Of a DNA stretch of 64,000 nucleotides, positions 21,207-33,583 are shown one piece after another (the first letter of the stretch is position 1; each line of letters opens with the position of its first letter). Under the pieces are notes generated by a model. That model worked only from the letters and a program-made list of their open reading frames with translations, made no database searches and was not told where the DNA came from. This DNA is from Coix lacryma-jobi var. lacryma-jobi (Eukaryota; Streptophyta; Magnoliopsida; Poales; Poaceae): the NCBI GenBank assembly GCA_009763385.1, contig CM019831.1, positions 15,464,080 through 15,528,079 on the forward strand, written 5' to 3'. Position numbers and translations under genes: made by a program.

Positions 21207-22589
21207 TGTCGGGGGAACGCCAAAGGGGTACCCCCAATCAACGCAAAACTCAGAACGCCTTTTAATAAGAGCCCTCCAAGCCAGGCCTCGGGCGAGCGCT
21301 CGTTCTCCACTTCGCCCGAGCCCTCCAGGCCAGGCCTCGGGCGAGCGCACATTCTCCGTCTCGCCCGAGCCCTCCGCGTCAGGCCTCGGGCGAGCGCTCG
21401 TTCTCCGCTTCGCCCGAGCCCTCCGCGTCAGGCCTCGGGCGAGCGCTCGTTCTCCGCTTCGCCCGAGCCCTCCGCGTCAGGCCTCGGGCGAGCGCTCATT
21501 CTCCGTCTCGCCCGAGCCCTCCGCGTCAGGCCTCGGGCGAGCGCTCCGCTACCCCTCGAGTCTTGGCACGTAAGCCTCGAACCCGCCATAACCGAACATC
21601 ACACCTCGAGACCCACGCGGGGACCTCGAGCCTCCCTAACACGGCAGCCAACCCCTCGAGACGCTTCACGCCTCCCTCGAGCAGCCCAGACATTGGATAC
21701 CAGCCCCACGCTACGTATTTAATGCCTCCACCTACTCCGGTCACATCCTCCGGTACACAGCATGTGCCACAGTGAACCGGAGCCAGAGTCAACCCTCGTT
21801 TTCACCGCAAGCATGGGCAAAAAGGCACCAGTACAGCACTGTTGGGCCATGCCTTGCACTGACGCATGCTCGAGCCTCATCCCGAAGCCCGGGTTCCCGC
21901 TGTACGCCCGGGCGTTCCGGGATTTGCCCATACCGGCGGAAGCTCAAGCCCCCCGTAGGCGCCACCTCGAGGCCGGCCTAGCGAACCTCGAGCTCTTGTT
22001 GCTTTCATGTGATTGGCGGACAGGTACCCCAAGTCCTGGAAGGACGCCGCCACACCCCGTACGGACCGGAGTGGGCGCTGCACGACCTCACGTCGCCACG
22101 TCTCCATGACTACGCCCGGGATGGAAGCCACGACGCCTGAACAGCAATCTCCACGTCAGTCCCTGTGGCCTCGACAAGACAGGATTCCTACCTCCCGCTG
22201 TATTGATATTGGGTACTGTACATGTTACCCCTGTGTAACGTTCTTGTGTAATCCTGGCCTCCCCTTGCTCTATAAAAGGGGACACCAGGGCCCTTCACGG
22301 GAGGGGGGAGGAGGAGACACAGGTCCGCAGTGACACAACTCCAAGAGACAACGCACGAGTCCACACACACACGAGTCCGGACTCCGGTCCACGCTCATTG
22401 AGCTTGTATTCGCCCCTGTACAAGCACTTAGGTGCAAGTAATACAAGAACCTCCTCCCCCGCTGGACGTAGGGCCTTCTTTGCCCGAACCAGGATAAATC
22501 CTTGTGTCCTCTTGCGTCACCATCCAGGAAGAGAAGCACGCGATCATATTACTCGTTGGTGTCATACCCCCGGTTTCGAAATACCGACA
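21207..22589 (+). mobile_element. 3' LTR of S
   Basis: It is 1383 bp, 49 bp longer than the 5' LTR because its tandem array (21278-~21551) has one more unit. Otherwise only scattered single-base differences are seen. The TATA box is at about 22268-22281. It ends ATACCGACA, followed by the TSD CTATG. Confidence 0.92.
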
Positions 22590-22658
22590 CTATGCAAAAG
22601 TTATCTAAAAAAAAGAGAGAGAAAAAGAAAGAAATGAAAAAGCAAAAATGGACAAGTG

Positions 22659-24186
22659 GACCTCCTCTACCTCCGACTCCATCCTTGGAGGCTCCGACAC
22701 TTTTCTCTTCCTCCGTTGTCACCTTCCCAGCGATAGTGACGCCACCGGCACATCTGGATCTGCCTTCGCCTCTCCCTCATCGTCCGTGCTGGCATCTCCT
22801 ATTATCGGGGACTGGGGCGTCTCCTCCACTTCAATGGTGGGCTCGATGACTTCAGGAGCAGCCTTCGTCTCCGTCTCCTTCGCCGTCTCCTCCGCTATTG
22901 TCGACCTGATGCCTTGCTCCTTCTCCGTGGTCAGATTGGGGCTCGGTCCTCCTTGTGCATCCCCGCCGGCTGCTCTGCCATCTTCCGACGTCGCTGAATT
23001 ACGGATCGAGTATGGGACACTTCAGCAACACTCTCCGACCAGCGGTCAAACACCATAACAACGCCGAAGAGTACTTACAAGGTCGATGTCTTCCGCGCCC
23101 GTGCGAAACGTCGGCCTTGGGGTCGCGGAGCTGCTCCAGCTTCGGGAGCTCCCCTCTATGGCTCTGGCACGCTCTGCGACCTTGGTGCCTACACCTCCTC
23201 CATCATCTTTTGTGGGGCCACCTTATCGCCATCAGCCGCTGACAAGCTCTGCCCGAAGCGGGTGCTCAGTGGGACATCGTCCTCGCTGTCGGACGCATCG
23301 TCCGACCAGTACGCTACCACCCGGCGGTGCCTCGTCGCCTCTTGTTCATTGATATTGAACGCGCCGCCGGTCTCCATCGATAGTTTCTTCTTCTTCTTTG
23401 GCGGGAAGGCTTCATGCTTCCCTTGGGATCATCACGGGTTCGGCGCCTGCTCGCCCTAGCCTCGGGAACTTGCTCCTTCCTCCATTCGTTGGTTGCCTCC
23501 TCCTCGACGTCATCGTCCTCCGCCGCCTCCTCAGCTCCGGCACGCGCTCGCGCCTGCTCGTCGTGCATGTTGGTGTACTTTTGACGCTGGTCGACGCCTT
23601 TTGGCCAGGCGTTTGATGGGACCAAGGAGAAGTACACACCGTGGTCCTGGCTATTGATCTATTGCAGATCAATACGCTGGAATACTCTATGAAAAAATCA
23701 TAAACAGCTACGCTACAAGGAGTTTTACCTACGGTGGAGGGTACGCCAAACAAAAGGACCTCCTCGGCCACCCAAAGCTTTTCCTCTTATTGAGGTCAAA
23801 GAGCAACTCCAAGCGCATTTGCGCCTCCTTCTCCGAGATCGGCTCTGGCGCCTCTCGCGTACCATCGCTATCCCCGGTGTACTCGTATGTCGGGTGATCT
23901 CTTTCTTTGCAGGGTTGGCACCGCCTGCTGATGAAATTGCAGGCGATCACCACTCCATCGACGCTTCGCCTGTCCATCAGCCTCAGGAGCTCGCCGACCT
24001 GCTCCATCCCGGTGCTCCCAGGACGGTCCGACCAGCTTATCAGCGCCACTGGAATGGACGCATGGTCGCAAGGTGGGCAAGGCGCCTCTTCATGGATGTA
24101 GAACCACTTTGTCTTGTACTCCAACGCATTCGACTGCAGCGGCATAGCAATGTACTTGTCCGCCATTCCATCTCGGAGCTGAAGGT
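22659..24186 (-). pseudogene. T1 antisense gene, downstream part
   Basis: This continues, in the same frame, the minus-strand gene that starts at 43874; element C separates the two parts. It runs QLRDGMADKY to SFCLAYPP, where a splice donor (CC|GTAGGT at 23733/23732) and an acceptor (CAATAG|CCAG at 23651/23650) would remove an 82-nt intron. The frame then continues as QDHGVYFSLVPSNAWPKGV into an acidic, disordered region (AEEAAEDDDVEEEAT). Beyond about 23310 the frame is lost, although acidic pieces in other frames (for example around 23300 and 22800) suggest former coding. The right end is cut by the element D junction. Confidence 0.62.
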
Positions 24187-25883
24187 TGTTGACATCTCTT
24201 AGCGTCATCACTAGGATAGGTCATCATCCCCGGCATTGGCCACTAGGAAATGCTTGTGACATTCCTTAGCGACATACACCGAGTATGTTGGCTCCTAGCG
24301 ATGCTACCAAAAGATGCCAGTGTCAACCTCAGACGCAGTCGTTCTAGCTATACATCCGGTATCGGCGCCAAAGTGCGATGGCACTTCATATACCAAGATG
24401 TGTAACTTTAGCGATGGCCTGAGAGGTTGGCCTGGTAAACCAATTCGTTTACAGACAGGGTCCGCAAGCGCACGGGGTTACCATTTTAGTATTTCACCGG
24501 GAGTATTCCAGGTATCGTTATTTATATTTTACCACAGGGAAGGCCAAATGCAAAGATTCGAGATATACTCATGACAAGAACATGATACTTGCATAATTGA
24601 CCAATTAATCATAGCAGGAGGATAAATAGTAGTTTGATAGTGGTGATCATCACATACACATCATAAGATAAGCGGAGCTTCTACGGGGATAGAAGAAAGA
24701 ATAAAGAATAAAGAATAACCTACGGAGCATAAGATCCTAAACAAAGTTATGTTAATGAATTAAGCATACATGTCGTGATCATGTTAACATTAACATTAGG
24801 CATTGGATAGATTAGGAGACCCGGGAACACTGGTCTGCTAGCAGGATACACCGGGCAATTTAGACTCCTACCCCTTAGCCGAACGTGGGGGATTACAAGG
24901 GACGAACAGGGCAGTCACCACCTGCCGCCTACCACCTCAACCGTGGACTAAGCCAGGCATTTACCCATCTCCATATACGCGAGAACCACTCTCGCGTACA
25001 TGACGAACACTTACATCTCCCTGATAAAGATGTAAGCGCACCCGAAGGCACGGTAAAACACCATCCAACACATAACCTTAAGTTAGCAAGATCTAAACAT
25101 GATGAATGAAGAACAGTGCTCGTGTTCATGATGAACATAGGTCTAAAACTATGAACTAGTTCTAGAACGATGAACGATGAACAAGAACATAGCTCTAATT
25201 CAAGAACATAACAATGTTGATCATAAGAGAATAAGAACAAGTATGAAAAGAGGAACTTAGTATTACTCATACCAAGTTGATCCTTACAACTTCTCCTCCT
25301 CTCTTGCAAGTAGCACTTGCTCCAACTACTAGAAGACTAACTAAATGTAGAGAGCTCCAAGTGGGAATGTAAAATGTGTGATGTAAGATGTGAGATATGT
25401 GTGAGCCCCTTGAGGGGGGGGGCTATCTACCTACATTTATAAAACAAAGAGGTCGGTTTCGGATGATCTAAACTTGGAAACCCATGGGATCCACCTCTGC
25501 ATGCCGCCATGCAACCGCCACAGGAGGTCGGTGGCCAGCGGGGCCAGGCCTAGTGCGGCCGCACCCCTGGTGCGGCCGCACCCCTGGTGGGCCCACTAGC
25601 CACTGCCTTTGTGTGGTGGGTCGTGGGCTTGGTGCTTGTGGTTGCCATGGTGGTCGCTATCCCAGATTTGATCTTTAGGTGGGCATCTTCTTTATTTCTT
25701 GATTATACACTTTGTCAAAAAGCGTATTCTTCTCGCCTTTTCCACTGTATTCCTTTCCGTAGCCTTAAAACAATAATTCTCCAATACAAGTGGAAAAAGG
25801 TCAAGGTGATAGCATATGTATGCAAGTATGCTTTGTTTTGTCCTTGGTTGGCTTATAAAAGTTGTCGGTAAGCACCACCAACA
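24187..25883 (-). mobile_element. 3' LTR of element C
   Basis: On the minus strand it starts TGTTGGTGGTGCTTACCG and ends AGATGTCAACA, 1697 bp. Near the end lies a degenerate internal PBS module (24227-24244, reading AGTGGCCAATGCCGGGGA) preceded by the LTR-end-like AATGTCACA. It is the same family as LTR A and solo LTR B. Confidence 0.9.
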
Positions 25884-27416
25884 AACCCCCCAAGCTTACC
25901 CCTTGCTCGTCCCGAGCAAGTAGTACAACTTTAGGTTGTTGATCAGGAGTTGCTGCAATGTTGATCATATTTCAAAGTTGCTACGCTTATAATTGAGAAT
26001 TCTTCTTTGATTTAAATGAATTGACATTCTGCTCACCCTTTTACCTTGTTACCTGTGGGGCGTTGTAGCAACCTCCGAGTCTTTAGCGGTTGCGAGACCG
26101 ACCGATTTACATAGACTTGCTTGTCATTCATTCTTTGATCTACTATCAATCCATAGGTTTTGAAAATTTTAAAATTCAAAAGATAGTTCCTCAAATGATA
26201 CACTCGATCGCTCATTGTGTATTTGATCCTCACCAAAGGCTTTTGAATGTTGCCTTTCTTTTCCCCTACCAACTATGAAGGCTTATGTGGAGCTTTGGGT
26301 AGAGAATAAAGTGAGGCATACTTGCATCACATATGTTGCTATGTCAAAAATAGAACCACATGGAGATGCAAGTCATATACCTTGATCGAGATGTGCAAGT
26401 GTGTGGAAATATTTTTGTTTTGAGCTCCTTGGTCAAGTCTCTCTATCTTTTGAGTTTTTAGAGAGTATGGGCTATCTTTTTCTCCTAATTCTATTTGCGG
26501 GCACTTGCCCATTTTTTTGACATGCTCTTTGGCATGGATTTTTTTTCAGGTGGGTATTGTGCATACCCCTAATTCTACGGCGGGCACTTGCCCATTTTTT
26601 TCATCTTTCTTTTCTTTTGCATAGCCCATAACTCTTTTTTGAACTTTTTTTGTGAGAGAGAGATATGACAAGTGGATGGAGCTTTATTTGGTGGATGGAT
26701 GGCATGTGGTGCGTAACTCTTGGAGTAAGAGTTAGCGATGTATGTGAGTGCACGTGAATCTCAGATCATGGGTGTATGACGAGAATCTCAACATAGGTCA
26801 CAAAACAATTTGACAAAGCTCAATACAATAATAAGTAGCATATGAGCAGAAGGTTTCCAAATGAATACTTCATATGGCTCTGGTAGGATATATGATCATT
26901 GAGGAACTTGTAATTTTAGCACTTTGAAAATGAAAACTCCGGATGTCAAGTGTCACTTAGAACAAAGTCATAGCAGAATCTATTTCATCGAATCAAGTCA
27001 AGCAACAACTTAGACAAGGATCATGCTTATTCTGCCCGCAAGTTTCAAGTTTATAGGATGAATAGTTTTAGCCAATAAACTTAAATTTTAGGGAATTCAA
27101 AATTATAAACTAAGCAAAGTTGAAACATGAAACAGAGCAACTATTCATCATTTTAACAAGGACACAGCAAAAGCATGCTTAACATACAGATGTGAATAGA
27201 ATTATATATTTTTATTTTTTAAATGCAAAAATAAAATTCAGAATTAAATATGCAATGCAATATTTAGAAAGGAAATATGCAATGCAGATACAAGATACAA
27301 GGTACGGGGGGTTCCTCCCCAAAGCTAGCTTGCAGCTACGGACCCCGGGGAAAGTACCCCAGCGACGCCCAGTACGCCAGCTGCTGCTCATGTTATTGTC
27401 GTAGCAGTGTATGGAC
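25884..27416 (-). other. 3' untranslated region and polypurine tract of C
   Basis: On the minus strand it ends with AAGGGGTAAGCTTGGGGGGTT (25884-25904 region), the polypurine primer. The rest is AT-rich and matches the corresponding region of element A, including TACACTCCACAAACATCGC-like and GGGCAAGTGCCCG motifs. No gene is seen. Confidence 0.75.
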
Positions 27417-28440
27417 CTAGCGTACTTCTTCAAGTGATTCCGCTTGCCTGGCGTCGAACTGGTCCTGTCTGGCGTTCCACTGTTGGTTCCATTGGGCTTG
27501 CTCATTCAGGGTGCCCTGAATGTTGTCTGTGTGGATCTCCAGCCCTCCAATCCTCTTGTTCAGGCTTTCCAAAGTGATGGATTGCCTTGGTGGGACTGGA
27601 GGTGCTAGCCCCGCGGAATCTGATGACTCGGCCCATGTTCCTTGGGCCCAAGCTGCTTGGCTCTCTTCAGGCCACTCCGTCTGGTCAGCCTGAGCCTGTT
27701 GGGGTAGGTCATCCCAGCCTGGCTGATATCCGGGTGCGAACCCAGGTACCTGCCTGGCGGCATACCATCCGTGCATGGCCGGTTGTGGAGAGGGCATCAG
27801 TGGTGGTGCTTGCGAGCTTGATCCGGCTTCCTGCCTTGTTCTGCCCCTGGTAGTCCTGCGAGAAGATGTACTTTTTCGGGCTATAAGAGGAAGGGTGAAT
27901 TCCCGGCATTTATATAGAGCGAGTTCCAGGTTAGGCAACAGATACTCGTTAATAAATCCAGGGAAGAAATATACAATCGTTCCATCTTCTTTCACTTTCA
28001 AATTACGTCCTTGTATCAAGTATGCTTCATCGATGATGGTGCGTGGAATGGGGATGTATGAAACATCATGTCCTTCCAACGCACCAACACTCTCGGCAAG
28101 ACAAGTTACAAGTGATGTGCAAGATATAGAAGTAGATACCCGAAACATCTCTAGCATATGTAAAAACATTTCGCGGACAGGAGCAACTTTAATTTTGTGG
28201 ACTATCGCAAACAGTAGTCTTAATTCATCATTTCTAACAAAGCGAATGTCCTGGCTAGGAAATAGAGTCATAGATATCCAACGATGTATAAACCTTAGAG
28301 TAGGATGATGGATTTGCATATTACGAGGTTGGAACTTGCCAACTACTGTTCTGCCAGAAATCTCGCCCCAAAACTTGTGGCGGTTAAAACTCTTAAGCGA
28401 GTGGCCAAGATCGGTAGAACACTTTAAGGTACCGGGTTTT
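27417..28440 (-). CDS. Athila-type 3' ORF of element C
   Basis: This open frame (about 341 codons) matches the 3' ORF of element A, including FWGEISG, HRWISMTLFPSQDI and the Ser/Arg-rich tail. It opens after a TAA near 28447 and has no obvious ATG before MQIHHP at 28319. In a full element it would follow pol by splicing or readthrough. It stops (TAG at 27417-27419) where element A still has CQ, about 90 codons earlier than A. No enzyme motif, signal peptide or clear membrane helix is seen. Function is unknown; an envelope-like role has been suggested for Athila 3' ORFs. Confidence 0.65.
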
Positions 28441-28523
28441 TTTTATGAAAATATAACTGCCACTTTACCTCTGGCGGAGGACGTACCTTTTATAGCCTGG
28501 TATGTAGGGCTCTACCTCCTCTA

Positions 28524-31500
28524 CTATCCCGAAGTAGAAGCTTCCGACCCAGGAGTTGAAGGTGGTTGCTTCTTTTCCCACCATAGCGACCGAGGTTTGG
28601 CCGATGGTGGTGGGGTAAGCGTGATCAACTTTGGGATCCTTACTTTCTGAGGCTTTCGTGCAGGCTTATGGCAGTAGTAGCCATTAAACTGGCATTTAAT
28701 GATTTTGACGGGAAGCTGAAAGTGGATCCGTCCTCCGGAGACGAATATCATGGCGTTAGCCATGTTTAGGAATGGTCGTCCGAGGAGGAGCGGGACGTCG
28801 TCATCTTTTCCTGTGTCCAGGATGATGAGGTCAACAGGGATATAGCTATCTTGGATGCGGATCAGGATGTCCTTAGCTACTTCTTCTGGCCTGCATAGTG
28901 TATTGTTGGCCATTTGTAGTCTGAAGTTGGTGGCCACCAATGGGCCACCAAGGATCTTCTCATATATGGCCTTGGAGAGGATGTTCACGCTCGCTCCAAG
29001 ATCACAATAAGCATTGTGAAATGTGTGTGCCCCAATGGCACACTCAATGGTCGGCCGACCTGGATCCTCCTTCTTTGCCATGAAAGGTGGATCAAGATAG
29101 TAGTGGTAGATGGGCCGACTTGGGGGCTCATTGTGCCTCGTAGTGATGAGCTTGATGGACTCAAGGGGGGTCTCAGGTTGCCCTGGGATCTTCCCCGAGT
29201 CGCTAACTGGGATAGCCTCCGCAATTTGAGCTAGCTGTGTCTCTATCATCTTGTTAAAGCTCAGTTGGTTCTTCACTGCCGAGGTCAGGCCCTCAATCTT
29301 GGAGTTCATGCTCTCCAGGGTCTTGTCATTGTGGGCAAGCTTCTTAGCGATGTTCTCATTGATCTTTGCTTGCCCCAGCATGAAATCCTTGAACGTAGGT
29401 GTGTTGGAGTTGTTGGAGTTGCAGCCCTGGTTACCTCCTTGATATAGAGGTCAATGATGATTATTCCACAAGTTCCCGCCCTGCGAGCGAAACCCATTGT
29501 TGATGTATGCAACATTTTCGCGGGTCTCGGGGCAATCATTCCCCGAGTGCCCGGTTTCTCCACACACTTCGCACGTCATGCATGCATCCATGGCTTGGAC
29601 GGTGTTTCTTTCTTCTTTATCTGTCATCTTCTCGTCTAGCCTCTTGAGCAATAGATCTATTTTTGCGGTAAGCATGTCCGTATCCTTCATGGTATGCATA
29701 CCTTTTTGTGTTTTAGCTTGGGTTCTTCCATCCCCCCAAGCTTGGTTCACCATAACCTTGTCAATTAGGGCCTTAGCCCCGTTGATAGTCAGGGACATGA
29801 ATGCCCCTCCAGCTGCAGCGTCTAGGTGCCCCTTTGACATGAGCGTGAGCCCCACGTAGAAGGTTTGGAGCACCAGCCAATCTTCCATCCCGTGATGGGG
29901 ACAAGCTGCAATGTATTCTTGCAGCCGTTCCCATGCCTCAGGCATGGATTCCATCAAATTCTGCTGAAAGCTGGTAATTCCTTCCCTCAGGGCAGTTGTT
30001 TTGCCCAGTGGGAAGAACTTTGCAAGGAACGCTGCTGAACATTTGTCCCACGTAGCGACATCTGTCGGGTTCTTGTAAAACCAATGTTTTGCCTTCCCCA
30101 CAAGGCAGAAGGGAAACAGACGGAGCCTGAGGACGTCTGGCGTGATATCTTTAATGATGATGGTGTCACATAGCTCTAGGAAGTTCTGCAAGTGTACATT
30201 TGCGTCCTCGCTTAACAAACCACAGAATGGGTTTGTCTGCACCATCATGATGAGGCCAGTCCTTAACTCAAAAGCTTTGTCACCTGAGTTGACAGCAGGC
30301 CCAGTGGGCACGTTGGCAACAACGGGGATGGAGAAGTCGCGCACGGTCTTGGCCATAGCGATAGTTGAGATTGTTGTGGAAACTGGTGGCTCTTCTGTCG
30401 AAGGCGGAGCTGCGGAGTGTTAATGTTCGTTAGTGCAAATAGAATATGAAAGATTCCGCAAGCGCACAGAACACCATTGTAGCATTTTACCGGGAGTATT
30501 CCAGGTATCGTTATTTATATTTTACCACAGGGAAGCTAGGGTTAAGAATCTGATAATTCACTATCATGCATCTATTAACTTAGAGTACTAATTAGACTAA
30601 AGTAGGAGTAATTAATATATGATAAGATATGAATGAAAGCACATAAAAGAGAATTTCATGATAAATGTATAGATAGCTAAAGTGAGAGGACAACGCGAGA
30701 GATCAAGGTTCCTATGCACTTCTCTATTACTTGGGTTCTAAGGCAACAAAGATGAAAAGATATAGGAGTTATACACATTGGCACTTTGGAGCAATAGTTC
30801 CTTTCTGACTCTCAAAAAAGACTAGGAAGAAAGTAGTCAGGGGAAGGCTACCAAAAGCTCTACGAAACATCAATCCGAACATGGTGGACTACGAAGGCCT
30901 GACAGAGCTGTCACCTCTGGGGCTACCACAACTAACCGTGGGATTGAGCGCAACCTCAGGTAAACCCTAGCCTAGACACTATGTCTACACTAAAGATTAC
31001 TACTCTAATCACATATGATAACTAGAGCACTCAATACGAGTGGAGATCCCATGCCAAGATATAACAACTATACTAATCATAATATGAATGGCATAAAGTA
31101 AATAGAGAAGATAAATATATTAAAACATAAGTCTTATAAAGAATAGATACAAAGATATACCAAATCTCTGAAGACTCTTCCAGAACCGGAGCGCAGCTCC
31201 GCTCTCCCTAACTCCCAACTAGAGCTAATCTACTACATTGGAAAGTCTAGCCCTAATTCTCTAGAGAAGAGAGATCATCCTTTCGAGGGACGCCTCTACA
31301 ACTCCCTAATGATGTATTGCCTCAGGGGGGTCTGGGGTTTATTATATAGGGGCGCCTGGCCTCCCCTCCACCTTGAGCAAGCGATGTGGTACTAAACTCT
31401 CCGCCATATGCACATGGGCCTTAATGGGCCAAATTGCGTTTGAAGAGTTTTGTTAGAGTGTGTCATGCGAAGCGGAGCGAGGTTGGGCCCTGTACCAGGC

Positions 31501-31978
31501 CGGCTGGCCCAAAGGGGAGGCCGGCTGGCCTCCCTCTATGACAGGTGGGCCCCGCCTTCCGTGGGTCGCCTTCTCGTGTCTTCTGGAAGGTTCCGAATTG
31601 TTCTAGAATCTTCCAAGTCGTATCCATCGAGGACTCTCGCTCCGGGACTCCAAATATAGCAAATCATATGTCCATTTCGATCATCTCGACGAGCTCTTCA
31701 CAATGGTGTGCTATGTTTCATCGCTTGAGATACTTTTATATGGTGAAATATTGATAATCCTACAAAGCAAGTGAGAGCAACACAACTCGTGGAACTTGTT
31801 AGAATCAAACCCTACAACTATGCTTTATGGTTCATTTCATGTTAATTCATGCAATAGTTGATGGTATAAAATAGACATTCAGGACCGTCAACACGGAGAA
31901 GGAAGAAGATTTCTTCTTTCTCCTGCCGATAGCTTCTGGATTATTGGTGAAGTTTTTTGACAGAGTGAAACCACGCAT
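28524..31978 (-). pseudogene. Element C gag-protease, split by solo LTR D2
   Basis: The start is ATG 31978 (MRGFTLSKNFTNNP), which aligns with the element D gag start by its F, N and N/D-P spacing. D2 (30418-31893) interrupts after 28 codons, and a one-base shift is needed to rejoin. From about 30410 the frame is open through the gag domain (LRLFPFCLVGKAKHWFY, FFPLGKTTALR), a CCHC knuckle C-EV-C-GETG-H-SGND-C near 29560, one in-frame TGA (29451-29449), and the retropepsin domain. The protease has CDLGASVNIL as active site and LLLGRPFL as strand motif, then a Pro/Ser/Lys-rich tail ending at 28524. Apart from D2, the shift and one stop it is well preserved. Confidence 0.82.
30418..31893 (-). 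mobile_element. Solo LTR D2
   Basis: This 1476-bp LTR is flanked by the TSD CGGAG (30413-30417 and 31894-31898). Read on the minus strand it starts TGTTGACGGTCCTGAATG and ends AACGAACATTAACA. The first part matches the LTR of element D. No PBS or polypurine tract adjoins it, so it is the product of LTR-LTR recombination. It landed in the gag coding sequence of element C. A TATA-like TTATATAGGGG motif lies about 31352 (plus strand TATTATATAGG read in reverse). Confidence 0.92.
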
Positions 31979-32101
31979 ACACTATCCTGTTTTCATCCAC
32001 AACAGAAGAAAACAGTAAAGGATTATCCTGCATGATCAATTAGCAACTATACAGATATCAGTTCATAGTCATGTTCTATCAGAGTCTTTGTATCTATGCC
32101 T

Positions 32102-32119
32102 TCCCCGACAACGGCACCA
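32102..32119 (-). promoter_or_regulatory. Primer-binding site of element C
   Basis: On the minus strand it reads TGGTGCCGTTGTCGGGGA, 8 nt after the LTR end AATGTCAATA-like terminus at 32128. It has two changes from the tRNA-Asp-type PBS. Confidence 0.85.
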
Positions 32120-33583
32120 TAAATGCTTATTGACATCTCTTAGTGTCATCACTAGGATAGGCCATCATCCCCGGCATTGGCCACTAGGAAATGCTTGTGA
32201 CATTCCTTAGCAACATATACCGAGTATGTTGGCTCCTGGCGATGCTACCAAAAGATGCCAGTGTCAACCTCAGACGCAGTCGCTCTAGCTATACATCTGG
32301 TATCGGTGCCGAAGTGCGATGGCACTTCATATACCAAGACGTGTAACTTTAGCGACGGCCTAAGAGGTTGGCCTGGTAAACCAATTCATTTATAGACAGA
32401 GTCCGCAAGCGCACGGGGTTACCGTTGTAGCATTTCACCGGGAGTATTCCAGGTATCGTTATTTATATTTTACCACAGGGAAGGCCAGATGCAAAGATTC
32501 GAGATATACTCATGACAAGAACATGATACTTGCATAATTGACCAATTAATCATAGCAGGAGGATAAACGGTAGTTTGATAGTGGTGATCATCACATACAC
32601 ATCATAAGATAAGCGGAGCTTCTACGGGGATAGAAGAAAGAATAAAAAATAAAAAATAACCTACGGAGCATAAGATCCTAAACAAAGTTATTGTTGACAT
32701 CTCTTAGCGTCATCACTAGGATAGGCCATCATCCCCAGCATCGGCCACTAGGAAATGCTTGTGACATTCCTTAGCGACATACACCGAGTATGTTGGTTCC
32801 TAGGGATGCTACCAAAAGATGCCAGTGTCAACCTCAGACACAGTCGCTCTAGCTACACATCCGGTATCGGCGCCGAAGTGCGATGGCACTTCATATACCA
32901 AGACATGTAACTTTAGCGACGGCCTGAGAGGTTGGCCTGGTAAACCAATTTGTTTATAGATAGGGTCCGCAAGCGCACGGGATTACTGTTGTAGCATTTC
33001 ACTGGGAGTATTTCAGGTATCGTTATTTATATTTTACCATAGGGAAGGCTAGATACAAAGATTCAAGATATACCCATGATAAGAATATGATACTTGCATA
33101 GTTGACCAATTAATCATAGCAGGAGGATAAACGGTAGTTTGATAGTGGGATCATCACACACACATCATAAGATAAACGGAGCTTCTACGGGGATAGAAGA
33201 AAGAATAAAGAATAAACTACGGAGCATAGATCCTAAACAAAGTTATGTTAATGAATTAAGCATCCATGTCGTGATCATATTAACATTAACATAAGCATTG
33301 GATGGATTAGGAGACCCAGGAACACTGATCTGCCAGCAGGATACACCAGGCAATTTAGACTCCAACGCCCTAGCCGAACGTGGGGGATTACAAGGGAAGG
33401 ACAGGGCTGTCACCACCTGCCGCCTACCACCTCAACCCTGGACTAAGCCAGGCATTTACCCATCCCCATATACCCGAGAACCACTCTCGTGTACATCAGA
33501 GAACACTTGCACCCCCTCGGGTCCCTGACCCTACGGATCGATAGGAAAAGGGCACAAGCGCACCCGAAGGCATGATAAAACAC

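Larger units (their letters stand above)
16745..22589 (+). mobile_element. Gag-only Tat-type element S (TR-GAG-like), complete
   Basis: S has two nearly identical LTRs (16745-18078 and 21207-22589) and the TSD CTATG at 16740-16744 and 22590-22594. It is 5845 bp long. Between the LTRs are a Tat-type PBS (GTTGGCGCGCCAGGTAGGGG from 18079), one gag gene, a 1.5-kb GC-rich region without pol, and a polypurine-like tract (GGCCTCGGGGGCTAC, ending 21206). By eye the LTRs differ at about eight positions plus one 49-bp repeat unit, so this is a young insertion. It must have used reverse transcriptase and integrase from another element. Confidence 0.92.
10170..22658 (+). mobile_element. Athila-like element D, 3' end lost, hosting element S
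   Basis: D starts with an intact 5' LTR and PBS, then a gag-protease region and a 3' untranslated region. S splits it at 16744. After S only about 65 bp of D remain (A/G-rich, to about 22658) before T1 antisense-gene sequence begins. The 3' LTR and its TSD are therefore gone. The junction probably came from a deletion that also removed the T1 sequence between integrase and the antisense gene. No reverse transcriptase or integrase is present. Confidence 0.78.

Noticed and set aside
22648..23616. Plus-strand Ser/Pro-rich frames
   Set aside because: They are the complement of the acidic part of the T1 antisense gene.
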